From an uncultured Alphaproteobacteria bacterium (GTDB lineage Bacteria > Pseudomonadota > Alphaproteobacteria > RF32 > CAG-239), in NCBI GenBank assembly GCA_910584385.1, contig CAJUAK010000015.1, positions 1 to 47,957 on the forward strand: 47,957 nt of DNA, read 5' to 3'. Numbering within the stretch: position 1 is the stretch's first letter; each line of letters opens with the position of its first letter. The notes under the pieces were generated by a model that saw nothing but the letters and a program-made list of their open reading frames with translations, did not search any database and had not been told where the DNA came from. Position numbers and translations under genes: made by a program. Shown piece after piece: positions 1-7,678 of the stretch.

Positions 1-1
1 G

Positions 2-571
2 GGATTGAAGACCTGCGGCGGCAAGTGTATTGCAACGACGGCATGTTGCACGAATAGCGATTGTGATACAGGTTACGCCTGCACAAATAACACATGTACG
101 GAAATCCCTTGCGAAGCTGGGTATGAGAAGATTAATGGTACGGCCATAATTTGTGATGTTGATCAAGAGAAGGTTTATCAGGCTACAAATCCTAATTGCG
201 CAAAATGCCAGGATATTGTATGCGAAACAGGATATTCTCCAAATGCTATGTGTCTTAAAGGCGAATTGATAGAAGTTCAGGCGAGCGATTCAAGATGCAA
301 GAAATGCGTTGGAGATTTGCCAGTTATTGATTTGCCTACTGGAAAGTGCGATACCGGGCAGGTATATTGTACAGGAACTTATACTGTTAAGTGCCAAAAC
401 GGGAAGCCCTTAACCCCTTCTCATGCAATGTGCTTATCGTTAACGATGGATGCGGCTATTAATGTGGAAAATTGCGGACAAACACGCACTTATGAATGGT
501 GTTGTACCGGCAAGACATGTCCGTCACCATCAGGTAGCAGCAGTAGCGGTACTGGAAGCCTGCTGCGGTAG
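2..571 (+). CDS. Cysteine-rich secreted repeat protein, C-terminal part (5' truncated by window edge)
   Basis: The reading frame is open from the first bases, so only the C-terminal 190 or so residues are visible and no start or signal peptide can be seen. The visible part is packed with paired cysteines in EGF-like or knottin-like spacing (C-x-GY...C...NxxC-x-KC). Its first 70 residues align with residues near the C-terminus of the 663-residue protein at 38896-40887; both contain CTNNTCTEIPCE and QATNPNC. By analogy it is exported and disulfide-bonded, at the surface or in the periplasm. The end differs: after a WCCTGKTC motif it has a Ser/Gly-rich tail and two stop codons. A strong terminator follows directly. 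Function is unknown; paralogy to 38896 is secure. Confidence 0.8.
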   Translation, partial: GLKTCGGKCIATTACCTNSDCDTGYACTNNTCTEIPCEAGYEKINGTAIICDVDQEKVYQATNPNCAKCQDIVCETGYSPNAMCLKGELIEVQASDSRCKKCVGDLPVIDLPTGKCDTGQVYCTGTYTVKCQNGKPLTPSHAMCLSLTMDAAINVENCGQTRTYEWCCTGKTCPSPSGSSSSGTGSLLR

Positions 572-586
572 TAGCTGCCAAGCAAA

Positions 587-620
587 AAGAAAAACCTCGT
601 TTATACGAGGTTTTTCTTTT
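587..620 (+). terminator. Rho-independent terminator
   Basis: Arms 587-600 and 605-618 form a 14-bp perfect stem around the loop TTAT, ending in a T-rich tract. It closes the cysteine-rich gene that ends at 571. Confidence 0.9.
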
Positions 621-668
621 GCCTTAATTAAAATCTTCCGTCCTTAAACAAGGGGATGAAATTAAAGC

Positions 669-1532
669 TTATTTTTTATTAATTGGGAAAATCTGAACGG
701 CACGTTCTTCTTCATTGGCACCGGAAGCGTTAATTACTTCTGTTTCAATATTTATTCCCGGAATGGCTGCCGGCTGGCTTTGGCTTTTATTGCGGCTTTT
801 TTTAGCTTGGAGCTCCGGAGCTAAAGGATAAGCGTCTTTGGGCAGGCGCAGCATCATGTAGCCGCTGCCGCCGCCGTATGCGGGACCGGAGAGGCCGATA
901 GAATAATAGCCTCCGATAAAGCCGTAATCCAAATCGATATAATCAATGGAAAATACCGTCTTGACGCTGGTTGCGCCGATTGCTGTCATTTTGCAGTTGT
1001 AACCGCTGTCTTCTAAAATGACGTGATTTACACTTTTGGCAAACAGAATGGATTTTGAAGGCGTGCAATCGGGCGTTTGTCCGCCAAAGGTCAGATTATA
1101 ATTCAAAATCAGGTTTAGCCGGTTATTGCCTTTTCCGACAGCAACGTCTGTAATTTTTACATAGTCAATATAGGCATAAGTCGGCGCCACCCCGGCCGTG
1201 ATTGGCAAAGTAATGTAATTTTCCAGACAAGTGTGGGTTGATGCATCGGCATCGCAAATGAGCGCTTTTTGGTAATTGTTATTATCAAAAAGATGAAGCA
1301 AAGAATTATAAATATATTCTTTTGACATGGACAATTTGGCCGGAGCGCATTGTTTGGAGCGGCAGACCACAATAGAACCCGCATTTTTGACTTCGGAAGC
1401 GTGGGCGGGCATGTTTGACGTTCCGCCAAAGCTTTTATTGGTAAAATAGTCCTTTACAGATGTCAACGAACATCCGCCGGCAGCCATTAGTAAGGCAAAA
1501 CAGGATATTTGCGATATTTTCAGCACAGTCAA
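669..1532 (-). CDS. Putative exported lipoprotein, unknown function
   Basis: A 287-residue protein with a short hydrophobic N-terminal segment ending in AAGGCS. That resembles a lipoprotein signal peptide with Cys at about residue 21, although the -3 residue is Ala rather than the usual Leu. After the signal the chain is soluble, with several later Cys residues and a Gly-rich stretch near residues 205-225 (GPAYGGGSGY). I recognise no family. The start is uncertain: TTG at 1532 or GTG at 1526, both downstream of a GAGAGG ribosome-binding site. The gene faces the preceding cysteine-rich gene and is divergent from the nuclease gene at 1661; the AT-rich gap 1533-1660 presumably holds both promoters. 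An envelope location is inference from the N-terminus only. Confidence 0.6.
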   Translation of the reverse strand: MTVLKISQISCFALLMAAGGCSLTSVKDYFTNKSFGGTSNMPAHASEVKNAGSIVVCRSKQCAPAKLSMSKEYIYNSLLHLFDNNNYQKALICDADASTHTCLENYITLPITAGVAPTYAYIDYVKITDVAVGKGNNRLNLILNYNLTFGGQTPDCTPSKSILFAKSVNHVILEDSGYNCKMTAIGATSVKTVFSIDYIDLDYGFIGGYYSIGLSGPAYGGGSGYMMLRLPKDAYPLAPELQAKKSRNKSQSQPAAIPGINIETEVINASGANEEERAVQIFPINKK

Positions 1533-1660
1533 TCAGCCTCTCAATCTTTACATTTTGCCTTATCTTAAGCCAATATAAGGCAAACTACAAAAGAAATTTT
1601 CAGTTTATTAAGCATTTTTTTGAACTTTTATATTAATTAAAAATGGTTAAGAGAGGCAAT

Positions 1661-2122
1661 ATGCGTTTTATATTTTTTGTTTGTGCCGCTTTTTTATTTT
1701 CCAAGGCGGCAGCGGGAAGTGATTATATTAAAGTTGTGGACGGGGACAGCCTGTTTATCGGAAAACGGGAAATCCGCCTGTCGGGGATTGATGCGCCGGA
1801 ATATCATCAGGAATGTTATGATGAAAACGATGCGCCTTACCCTTGTGGAAAAGAGGCGTTTTGGGCGCTCAAAAAAATGGCGGGAAAAAATATTGTCTGC
1901 AAGAAAGTTACTGTAGACAGATACCGCCGCGAAGTTGCCGATTGTTTTTGCGGCAAGAAAAATATTAATAAAGAAATGGTGCGACAGGGGTATGCCGTGG
2001 CTTATGACCGCTATACCCAAAATTATGTCCCTGCCCAAAACGAAGCTAAAAAACATAAAAGGGGAATATGGCGCGGGCGGTTTATGAAGCCTGAACTTTA
2101 CAGGCGTTTGCTTAAAGATTAA
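1661..2122 (+). CDS. Secreted staphylococcal-nuclease-like (thermonuclease) protein
   Basis: A 153-residue protein with an N-terminal signal peptide (MRFIFFVCAAFLFSKAAAG) followed by one SNase domain. The catalytic set is visible: Arg39, Asp44 and Glu47 in RLSGIDAPE match Arg35, Asp40 and Glu43 of staphylococcal nuclease, and an Arg in DRYRREV sits where Arg87 is expected. The conserved VRQGYAVAY and KRGIW motifs follow. The family cuts DNA and RNA with calcium, so an extracellular or periplasmic role in nucleic acid degradation is likely. I prefer ATG 1661 over the upstream ATG 1643 because GAGAGG lies just before it and it begins the signal peptide. Two Cys pairs could form disulfides after export. 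Confidence 0.9.
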   Translation: MRFIFFVCAAFLFSKAAAGSDYIKVVDGDSLFIGKREIRLSGIDAPEYHQECYDENDAPYPCGKEAFWALKKMAGKNIVCKKVTVDRYRREVADCFCGKKNINKEMVRQGYAVAYDRYTQNYVPAQNEAKKHKRGIWRGRFMKPELYRRLLKD

Positions 2123-2161
2123 AAAAAATGCGCCGTTTTGAATATTTTGTGGAGATTCTTG

Positions 2162-2189
2162 TTGACAGTTTGTAAAAGTTATGTATATT
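2162..2189 (+). promoter_or_regulatory. Sigma70-type promoter for rplU-rpmA
   Basis: TTGACA at 2162-2167 and TATATT at 2184-2189 with a 16-bp spacer, 46 bases before the rplU start codon. Confidence 0.75.
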
Positions 2190-2235
2190 GCAGTCAACGT
2201 TTTATGTATAGAACAAGATAATAAGGTGAATTGAC

Positions 2236-2538
2236 ATGTACGCAGTAATTAAAACAGGCGGAAAACAGTATAAAGTTGCTTCCGGCGATGTTTTGAAAAT
2301 TGAAAAAATTGCCGGCGAGGCCGGTTCAGAAGTTGTTTTTAATGAAGTTTTGGCTTTGGGTGAAAACGTTGGAACTCCCTTGGTTGCCGGCGCTTCTGTT
2401 AAAGCAACCGTTATCAAACAGGCTCGTGATGCTAAAGTTATTGTTTTCAAAAAGAAAAGAAGACAGAACTATCGCCGTAAAAATGGCCACAGACAGAGCA
2501 TTACATTGGTTAAAATTACCGATATTTGCGGCAAATAG
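2236..2538 (+). CDS. rplU: 50S ribosomal protein L21
   Basis: A 100-residue protein starting MYAVIKTGGKQYKV, the classic L21 N-terminus, with the conserved KVIVFKKKRRQNYRRKNGHRQ segment near the C-terminus that binds 23S rRNA. Length fits the family. The start follows an AAGGTG ribosome-binding site and a strong promoter. rpmA (L27) follows 25 bases later, the standard bacterial pairing, so both large-subunit proteins come from one transcript, probably under growth-rate control. Confidence 0.98.
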   Translation: MYAVIKTGGKQYKVASGDVLKIEKIAGEAGSEVVFNEVLALGENVGTPLVAGASVKATVIKQARDAKVIVFKKKRRQNYRRKNGHRQSITLVKITDICGK

Positions 2539-2563
2539 TTTTTGAGTTGTAAGGAGAAAAGAA

Positions 2564-2824
2564 ATGGCACATAAGAAATCTGGCGGTAGCTCCAATAACG
2601 GACGCGACTCTGAAGGACGCCGTTTGGGCTTGAAAAAGAGCGGCGGCCAGGCTGTTATCCCCGGAAACATCATTATCCGTCAGCGCGGAACCAAATATCA
2701 CCCCGGCGATAATGTTGGCATGGGCAAGGATCATACAATTTTTGCCGTTGCTGAAGGCAAAGTTGAGTTCTCTAAGAAAGCCGGCGATAAGACAGTTGTT
2801 TCTGTTGTTACCGACGCTGAATAG
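2564..2824 (+). CDS. rpmA: 50S ribosomal protein L27
   Basis: An 86-residue protein with the conserved start MAHKKSGGSSNNGRDSEGRR and the RQRGTKYHPGDNVGMGKDHT core. The flexible N-terminus of L27 reaches toward the peptidyl transferase centre; here it begins directly with AHKK and has no Firmicutes-type cleavable extension. A good AAGGAG ribosome-binding site precedes the ATG. It is second in the rplU-rpmA pair and is followed by a GC-rich hairpin before obgE. Confidence 0.98.
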   Translation: MAHKKSGGSSNNGRDSEGRRLGLKKSGGQAVIPGNIIIRQRGTKYHPGDNVGMGKDHTIFAVAEGKVEFSKKAGDKTVVSVVTDAE

Positions 2825-2858
2825 TTTCGGAACTGAATTGTTTCAGTGAGCTTTTTGG

Positions 2859-2886
2859 TGGAGGGGGTGTTTAAACATCCCCTCCA
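2859..2886 (+). terminator. Hairpin between rpmA and obgE, possible terminator or attenuator
   Basis: TGGAGGGG (2859-2866) pairs with CCCCTCCA (2879-2886) and the stem extends inward over a TGTTTAAACA centre. The following tract (TTGATTTATATT) is not a clean T-run, so it may only partly separate the ribosomal pair from obgE. Confidence 0.55.
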
Positions 2887-2933
2887 TTGATTTATATTAT
2901 CATTGTTATGATATTTAAGCAAAGAACAGACAG

Positions 2934-3995
2934 ATGAAATTTTTAGATCAGGCGAAAATTTTTGTAAAATCAGGAGACGGCGGGAAAGGCTGTGTGGCTT
3001 TTCGCCGGGAAAAATATATCGAATTCGGCGGTCCGAACGGCGGAGACGGCGGAAAGGGCGGAAATGTTTATGTTGAAGCCGTTGATAATCTCAACACGTT
3101 GATTGATTTTCGTTATCAGCAGCATTTTAAAGCGAAGCACGGGCAGCATGGCATGGGATCTGAAATGACCGGTGCCAACGGGCCGGATATTGTTATTAAG
3201 GTTCCGGTTGGAACGGAAGTTTTAGCTGAAGACGGCGAAACGCTGATTGTGGATATGGTTACGCCGGGACAAAAATTTTTGCTGGCCAAAGGCGGAGACG
3301 GCGGTCGGGGCAACAGCCGCTTTAAAAGCGCTACGAACCAGGCGCCGCGTTATGCAGAACCCGGATGGCCGGGCGAGGAAATGTGGGTATGGCTGCGTTT
3401 GAAGGTTATTGCCGATGTCGGGTTAATCGGAATGCCAAATGCCGGCAAGTCTACTTTAATTTCCGCTTTGACAAGGGCACGCCCGAAAATTGCCGATTAT
3501 CCGTTTACAACCATGCATCCGCATTTGGGCGTGGCTTGGGTGGATAATTATGAAATTGTTTTGGCAGATATTCCCGGGCTGATTGAAGGCGCGCATGAAG
3601 GCGTCGGGCTTGGCGACCGTTTCTTGAAGCATGTTGAGCGCTGTGCCGCTTTTTTGCATGTGATAGACGGAACGTCTGAAGATGTCGTCCAGGTTTATAA
3701 AGCCATTCGCAAGGAATTGGAGCTTTATTCTGAAAAGCTTAAAGGAAAGCCGGAAGTTATAGCCTTAAATAAATGCGATGCTTTGGATGAAGAAGAGATT
3801 GCCGCAAAAAAGAAAGCGCTGGAAAAGGCTTCGGGCAAAAAAGTTTTTGCCATTTCAGCTGTTGCCAAGCAAGGGGTTTTTGACGCTTTGCGCGAGGTCA
3901 ACCAATATATTACCCGTGAGCGGAAGCCCCAGGCCAAAAATGAAGAGATTGTTGTTGAGGAAAACACGGCTAAAACCTGGTCGCCGTTGGATTAA
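2934..3995 (+). CDS. obgE: Obg/CgtA GTPase involved in ribosome assembly
   Basis: A 353-residue protein with the Gly-rich Obg fold at residues 1-158 (FVKSGDGGKGCVAFRREK, GGDGGKGGNV, GGDGGRGNSRF) and a GTPase domain from about 160. G1 is GMPNAGKST, G3 is DIPGLIEGAH, G4 is NKCD and G5 is SAVAKQG. Obg binds the 50S subunit and couples GTP level to ribosome maturation and growth control. Its place just after rplU-rpmA is the common proteobacterial order. The C-terminal tail is short and acidic. rsfS follows 15 bases on, so the two ribosome factors are probably co-transcribed. Confidence 0.97.
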   Translation: MKFLDQAKIFVKSGDGGKGCVAFRREKYIEFGGPNGGDGGKGGNVYVEAVDNLNTLIDFRYQQHFKAKHGQHGMGSEMTGANGPDIVIKVPVGTEVLAEDGETLIVDMVTPGQKFLLAKGGDGGRGNSRFKSATNQAPRYAEPGWPGEEMWVWLRLKVIADVGLIGMPNAGKSTLISALTRARPKIADYPFTTMHPHLGVAWVDNYEIVLADIPGLIEGAHEGVGLGDRFLKHVERCAAFLHVIDGTSEDVVQVYKAIRKELELYSEKLKGKPEVIALNKCDALDEEEIAAKKKALEKASGKKVFAISAVAKQGVFDALREVNQYITRERKPQAKNEEIVVEENTAKTWSPLD

Positions 3996-4010
3996 AAAAG
4001 GAGTTGCAAA

Positions 4011-4364
4011 GTGGTTAAAACTTCAGATGAAGAAAAGATTTTGAATATTATTGTCAAAACGCTGGATGATAATAAGGCAGAGGATGTGGTTGTTATTGAT
4101 TTGGAAGGCAAAACTTCTATTGCCGGGCATATGGTTGTTGCAAGCGGAACTTCCCAGCGCCATGTTGCCGCTTTGGCAGAGCATGTGCGCCTTAAGCTTA
4201 AAGAGGCCGGCTATCCTTCTATGATGGAAGGCGAAGAAAAAGCCGATTGGGTTTTGTTGGATGCCTATGATGTCATTGTCCATATTTTTAAGCCGGAAGT
4301 CCGCGAATTTTACAGCCTTGAAAAAATGTGGTCGTCAGTCAAAACGCGTTCTGCGGCAAATTAA
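4011..4364 (+). CDS. rsfS: Ribosomal silencing factor RsfS
   Basis: A 117-residue protein of the RsfS/Iojap family, which binds L14 on the 50S subunit and blocks 30S joining when nutrients are scarce. Characteristic segments are present: DVVVIDLEGKTSIAGHMVVASGTSQRHVAALAEHV in pieces, EGEEKADWVLLDAYDVIVHIF and REFYSLEKMW. The start is GTG at 4011, behind a strong AAGGAG. It is 15 bases after obgE and ends in a good terminator. In many bacteria rlmH follows in the same direction; here rlmH is on the opposite strand and converges on rsfS. Confidence 0.95.
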   Translation: MVKTSDEEKILNIIVKTLDDNKAEDVVVIDLEGKTSIAGHMVVASGTSQRHVAALAEHVRLKLKEAGYPSMMEGEEKADWVLLDAYDVIVHIFKPEVREFYSLEKMWSSVKTRSAAN

Positions 4365-4369
4365 ATTGG

Positions 4370-4396
4370 AAAAAGGAGCTTTCGGGCTCCTTTTTT
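4370..4396 (+). terminator. Rho-independent terminator after rsfS
   Basis: AAAAAGGAGC (4370-4379) and GCTCCTTTTT (4386-4395) form a 10-bp stem with loop TTTCGG and a T-run. It ends the rplU-rpmA-obgE-rsfS block. Confidence 0.9.
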
Positions 4397-4404
4397 ATTA
4401 ATGC

Positions 4405-4552
4405 CTTGCAGAAAACCCCGAGTTTACCCGGGGCTGAATGCCAATGTGCCGGAACAACACCGCTCCACGCCAACGAGCGTGGTCAAACTGTTAGGTTTGT
4501 AGCTATTATAGAATCCTCAGTTTACAGGGGGATATTTATGTGGAATTTTGGA
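4405..4552. other. Gene-free intergenic stretch with two GC-rich hairpins
   Basis: This gap between rsfS and the convergent rlmH holds two short hairpins: CCCCG/CGGGG at 4416-4433 and CCACGC/GCGTGG at 4465-4482, then an AT-rich tail. No coding potential is convincing. It could be a small structured RNA or spacer; I match it to no known RNA family. Confidence 0.3.
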
Positions 4553-4554
4553 AG

Positions 4555-4995
4555 CTATTCCCTATGGTAGGGATGTCCGGCAATGATTGTTTGCACCCTG
4601 TAAATCTGTTCGGCAAGGACAGCGCGCATCAGCATATGCGGCAAGGTTAATTTGCCAAAGGATAAAATTAAGTCCGCTTTGTCGCGGGTTTCTTGCAGAT
4701 GCCCGTCTGCTCCGCCGATCAGAAAGCAAATTTCTGAGCAGCCGTCCAGCATCCAGGCTTCGATTTTTTGTGCGAGCTCTTTTGATTTTATGTTAACGCC
4801 GCGCTCGTCTAATACGATGACTTTGGCAGAGGAAGGGATGTGTTCCTGCAAAAAGCGCGCTTCTTCTTCCTGAGAGGCATTATCTTTTTCTTTTATGACA
4901 ATTTCCCAGCTTGAACGTTTGGCATATTCTGCAATCAGTGCCGCTTCGGGGGAGTTTTTTTTGCATTTGCCAATGGCAAGAATTGTTGCTTTCAT
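4555..4995 (-). CDS. rlmH: 23S rRNA pseudouridine-1915 N3-methyltransferase RlmH
   Basis: A 146-residue SPOUT methyltransferase that methylates pseudouridine 1915 in helix 69 of 23S rRNA, late on the 70S ribosome. Family motifs are clear: the N-terminus MKATILAIGKCKK, LDERGVNIKSKELA, FLIGGADGH in the knotted SAM site, and the C-terminal HMLMRAVLAEQIYR followed by AGHPYHRE. Length is close to the family norm. It is oriented against rsfS, unlike the usual arrangement, and lies 9 bases downstream of the phosphate transporter gene on the minus strand, so it is probably the last gene of that transcript. Confidence 0.96.
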   Translation of the reverse strand: MKATILAIGKCKKNSPEAALIAEYAKRSSWEIVIKEKDNASQEEEARFLQEHIPSSAKVIVLDERGVNIKSKELAQKIEAWMLDGCSEICFLIGGADGHLQETRDKADLILSFGKLTLPHMLMRAVLAEQIYRVQTIIAGHPYHRE

Positions 4996-5004
4996 TTGCG
5001 CCTC

Positions 5005-6060
5005 CTAAGGCAGGTAAACGGTTTGTCCGAAGACGTTTTGCAAAAAGAATAACGATATATAGCATATTCCGGCGGCGATTATCGGCGTTGTTATCCATCC
5101 GGCGGCTGTTTTAAGCAGAATATTCCAGTTTAACTCTCTGCCGCCTTTGGCAATGCCTATGCCCATAACGGCACCGATAACCGCCTGGGAGCTTGAAACA
5201 GGGACTAAAGGCAGTGCCGGAAGCCCCAGCGAAATAAGCATTTCACGCAGGTTGGGCGAAGCAAATATGAACAAAACCAGAGATTGGGACAAGACTACGA
5301 CCAAAGCCATCAGCGGAGACATTTTCATGACGCCGCAGCCGATTGTATACATAACTTTATGAGACCGCGTGATGACGCCGACGGAGATAGCGATGGCACC
5401 GATTAAAAACAGCACCTGTGTGGGGTTTAACTCGGCAAAACTTCCAAAAGATAAGGCGTGCAATTGGTTGGCGTTGACAAAAACGCCCATAACATTGGCG
5501 ATGTTGTTTGCGCCGAGCGCATAAGAGCCAAAAGCGCCGACAACGATTAACCCAATGCGCGTGTATGAGTCTTGGCGCAGCAGGTGCAATCTGGATTTTC
5601 GGGCTAAAAATTTTAAGGTTTGATATAAAGTTATGGCGATTAAGCCGGATAAAACCGGACAGATTACCCAGGTGCTGACGATTTTGCTTAATGTTCCGAT
5701 ATCTGTTTGGCGCCCGGCGTAAAAGTTCCAGCCGACAATGGCTCCGACGATGGCTTGCGAGGTGGATATCGGCAGGGACAGCTCTACCATCCAATAAACA
5801 GTCAGGGCTGCGGCCAAAGCCGTCATAAAGGCTCCGGCCAGCGTGTTGATGCTGCCGAGGGCGCCAAGCGTTTGAGAGGCGCCGGAACCTGCGGAAACGG
5901 CTCCGATAATGATAAATAAGGAAGCGATAGCGGCGGCTGTCCGGAATTTTACCATTTTTGTTCCGACGGCTGTGCCGAAAATGTTGGGAGCGTCGCCGGC
6001 GCCTAATGACCAGCCTAAAAATAATCCGGAGCTTAAATATAAGAAAAACGACAAATCCAT
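5005..6060 (-). CDS. Inorganic phosphate transporter, PiT family
   Basis: A 351-residue polytopic membrane protein of the PiT family, which imports metal-phosphate with protons or sodium at low affinity. The two inverted repeats each carry the diagnostic motif: GAGDAPN near residues 21-27 and GANNIAN near 185, with paired LPISTSQAIVGAIVG and VPVSSSQAVIGAVMG segments. About ten hydrophobic helices are visible. The start codon overlaps the stop of the upstream DUF47 gene by one base (TGATG), so translation is probably coupled. The DUF47-Pit pairing is widely conserved. No Pho box was recognised upstream. Confidence 0.95.
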   Translation of the reverse strand: MDLSFFLYLSSGLFLGWSLGAGDAPNIFGTAVGTKMVKFRTAAAIASLFIIIGAVSAGSGASQTLGALGSINTLAGAFMTALAAALTVYWMVELSLPISTSQAIVGAIVGWNFYAGRQTDIGTLSKIVSTWVICPVLSGLIAITLYQTLKFLARKSRLHLLRQDSYTRIGLIVVGAFGSYALGANNIANVMGVFVNANQLHALSFGSFAELNPTQVLFLIGAIAISVGVITRSHKVMYTIGCGVMKMSPLMALVVVLSQSLVLFIFASPNLREMLISLGLPALPLVPVSSSQAVIGAVMGIGIAKGGRELNWNILLKTAAGWITTPIIAAGICYISLFFLQNVFGQTVYLP

Positions 6061-6719
6061 CAGATGTCCCTTTTAATGGTAAAAATCAGGAGTTCGTCAA
6101 TAAAATCTTCGGCAATATCGGCGATGTCGGCGATTTCTTCAATGAAACTGCTGAGCTGGAGTTTGTTGGCCAAGGGCAGTTCTGAATCAAACAATGCTTC
6201 TTTCAACCTTCCCGAGGATAAATCCGACTCATGTTCAATGAAGTAAACTTTTTGAGAATAATCCCGGACAGATGAAAAGTCTCTGAAAAAAGCCCTGGAG
6301 GCAATCGCCATGTTTTCTGCGCAATCGGAGGTCTGGTCGCAGAGTTCGGATATCCTTCTATGGTATTCTTCGGGGATCTCCGGCTGTTCGATGTAAAATT
6401 TATAAGCGACTTCGTCAAATTTATTAATAACCTTATCCATATTTTCAATAATATGCAGGACATCTGCCCGCAAATCAGGAATGAGGTTTTGGGTATAGAG
6501 CTTTTTTTCAATATCCCGGCGCAGGTTATCCGCGTCATGTTCAATTTGTTTAATTTGCTTGCTCAGCTTTTTATAGTCTTCGCTGCGCCCGTTTGACAGG
6601 AATTCCCTGACGGCTTTTTTGAATGTCATGGAGACGTCTAAAAGTTTGTCGTGAAAAGAATCTATCTTTTCTTCCAGCGTTTTGGTCCGTGAAAATAATG
6701 AAAGGCGCAAGTGAAACAT
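6060..6719 (-). CDS. DUF47 (PhoU-like) phosphate transport accessory protein
   Basis: A 219-residue, almost entirely helical cytosolic protein with the DUF47/TIGR00153 pattern: an N-terminal SRTKTLEEKIDSFHDKL, a central EHDADNLRRDIEKKLY and the later FIEHESDL. The family is related to PhoU, carries acidic metal-binding EHxxD motifs and is encoded beside PiT transporters; control of PiT activity is the proposed role. Here it sits immediately upstream of, and overlapping, the Pit gene. Function as a regulator is inferred from family and context. Confidence 0.92.
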   Translation of the reverse strand: MFHLRLSLFSRTKTLEEKIDSFHDKLLDVSMTFKKAVREFLSNGRSEDYKKLSKQIKQIEHDADNLRRDIEKKLYTQNLIPDLRADVLHIIENMDKVINKFDEVAYKFYIEQPEIPEEYHRRISELCDQTSDCAENMAIASRAFFRDFSSVRDYSQKVYFIEHESDLSSGRLKEALFDSELPLANKLQLSSFIEEIADIADIAEDFIDELLIFTIKRDI

Positions 6720-6891
6720 TTTTATCTTCCCATTCTTTTTTAATTTGGAAATTATTTTAACGGTTAATCCTTAAAAAATTGATTACGTTAATAAGTTTTT
6801 TATAGATTATAAATTATTTTTGCTCTTGTAAATGAATTAGATATTAGTTAAATTATGTATGTTTACTTTTAAAAACTTAAGGATGTTTACT

Positions 6892-7623
6892 ATGAAAAAA
6901 ATTAATGCAGTTTATGTTTCTTTAGCGGCTTTGGTGCTTGCTGTTGCTGCTTTGGTTATGTGCCTTGTCTGCTGCTGCGGCAAAGGTGCATCTACTGGCG
7001 CTGTAGCTAAAGCTCTGAATGAAAATCCCCAGCTGGTTGTTGATGCTTTGAACAATTATCAGGCTCAGCAGCGTGCTGAAGCTGAAGCTTTGGCTCTTAA
7101 AGCAATTACAGACAACATTGATGAAATCAACAATTATGAAGGTTCTGCCGTTATCGGCAACCCCAATGGTTCTGTTACCTTGGTTGAATTCTTTGACTAT
7201 TCTTGCGGCTATTGCCACAGATTGTATCCGGTATTGAAGAACATCATTGCGAAAAATCCTGATTTGCGCGTTGTTTTGAAAGAACTCGCTTTCGTTAACC
7301 CGCAGATTTCTTCTTATGCCGCAAAAGCTGCTTTGGCTGCCAATGAACAGGGCAAATATGCTGAAATGTATACTGCTTTGTTTGAAGCTAAAGGACCTTT
7401 GACAGAAGCTAAAATTGACGAATTGGCTAAAGTTGCCGGTATCGATGTTGAAAAAATGAAAGCTGACATGAATTCTTCAAAAATCAGCAAAACAATGGCT
7501 GACACAAGCAGCCTTGCCGGAAGAATTAATGTTAACGGCGTTCCGACATTGATTATTGAAGGCAAATTGGTTCAGACTCTTGACGAATCTGAAATCCAGA
7601 ACGCTATTGATGCTGCTAAATAA
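6892..7623 (+). CDS. DsbA-family thiol-disulfide oxidoreductase, membrane-anchored or exported
   Basis: A 243-residue protein with an N-terminal hydrophobic segment (residues 5-29) and a DsbA-like thioredoxin domain. The active site CGYC is at 105-108, preceded by VEFFDYS, and the cis-proline motif is NGVPTLII. A helical stretch at 35-80 (ALNENPQLVVDALNNYQAQQ) resembles the stalk of Com1/ScsC-type proteins, which can drive oligomerisation. Unusually, the membrane segment ends in a cluster of four Cys (MCLVCCCG), which could be lipidated. ATG 6892 is preferred over 6859 because AAGGA lies upstream. It could act on the abundant cysteine-rich secreted proteins of this genome; that link is inference. 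Confidence 0.9.
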   Translation: MKKINAVYVSLAALVLAVAALVMCLVCCCGKGASTGAVAKALNENPQLVVDALNNYQAQQRAEAEALALKAITDNIDEINNYEGSAVIGNPNGSVTLVEFFDYSCGYCHRLYPVLKNIIAKNPDLRVVLKELAFVNPQISSYAAKAALAANEQGKYAEMYTALFEAKGPLTEAKIDELAKVAGIDVEKMKADMNSSKISKTMADTSSLAGRINVNGVPTLIIEGKLVQTLDESEIQNAIDAAK

Positions 7624-7641
7624 TTTTAGCCGCTGAAAAAT

Positions 7642-7676
7642 AAAAAATCCGTGAGTTTGGCTCACGGATTTTTTTT
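7642..7676. terminator. Bidirectional terminator between the DsbA-like gene and ispA
   Basis: AAAAATCCGTGAG and CTCACGGATTTTT form a long perfect stem with loop TTTGG. T-runs occur on both strands, so it serves both convergent genes. Confidence 0.92.
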
Positions 7677-7678
7677 GA

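Noticed and set aside
1694..2197. Long minus-strand ORF opposite the nuclease gene
   Set aside because: It is the reverse shadow of the thermonuclease gene, with no ribosome-binding site and no recognisable protein.
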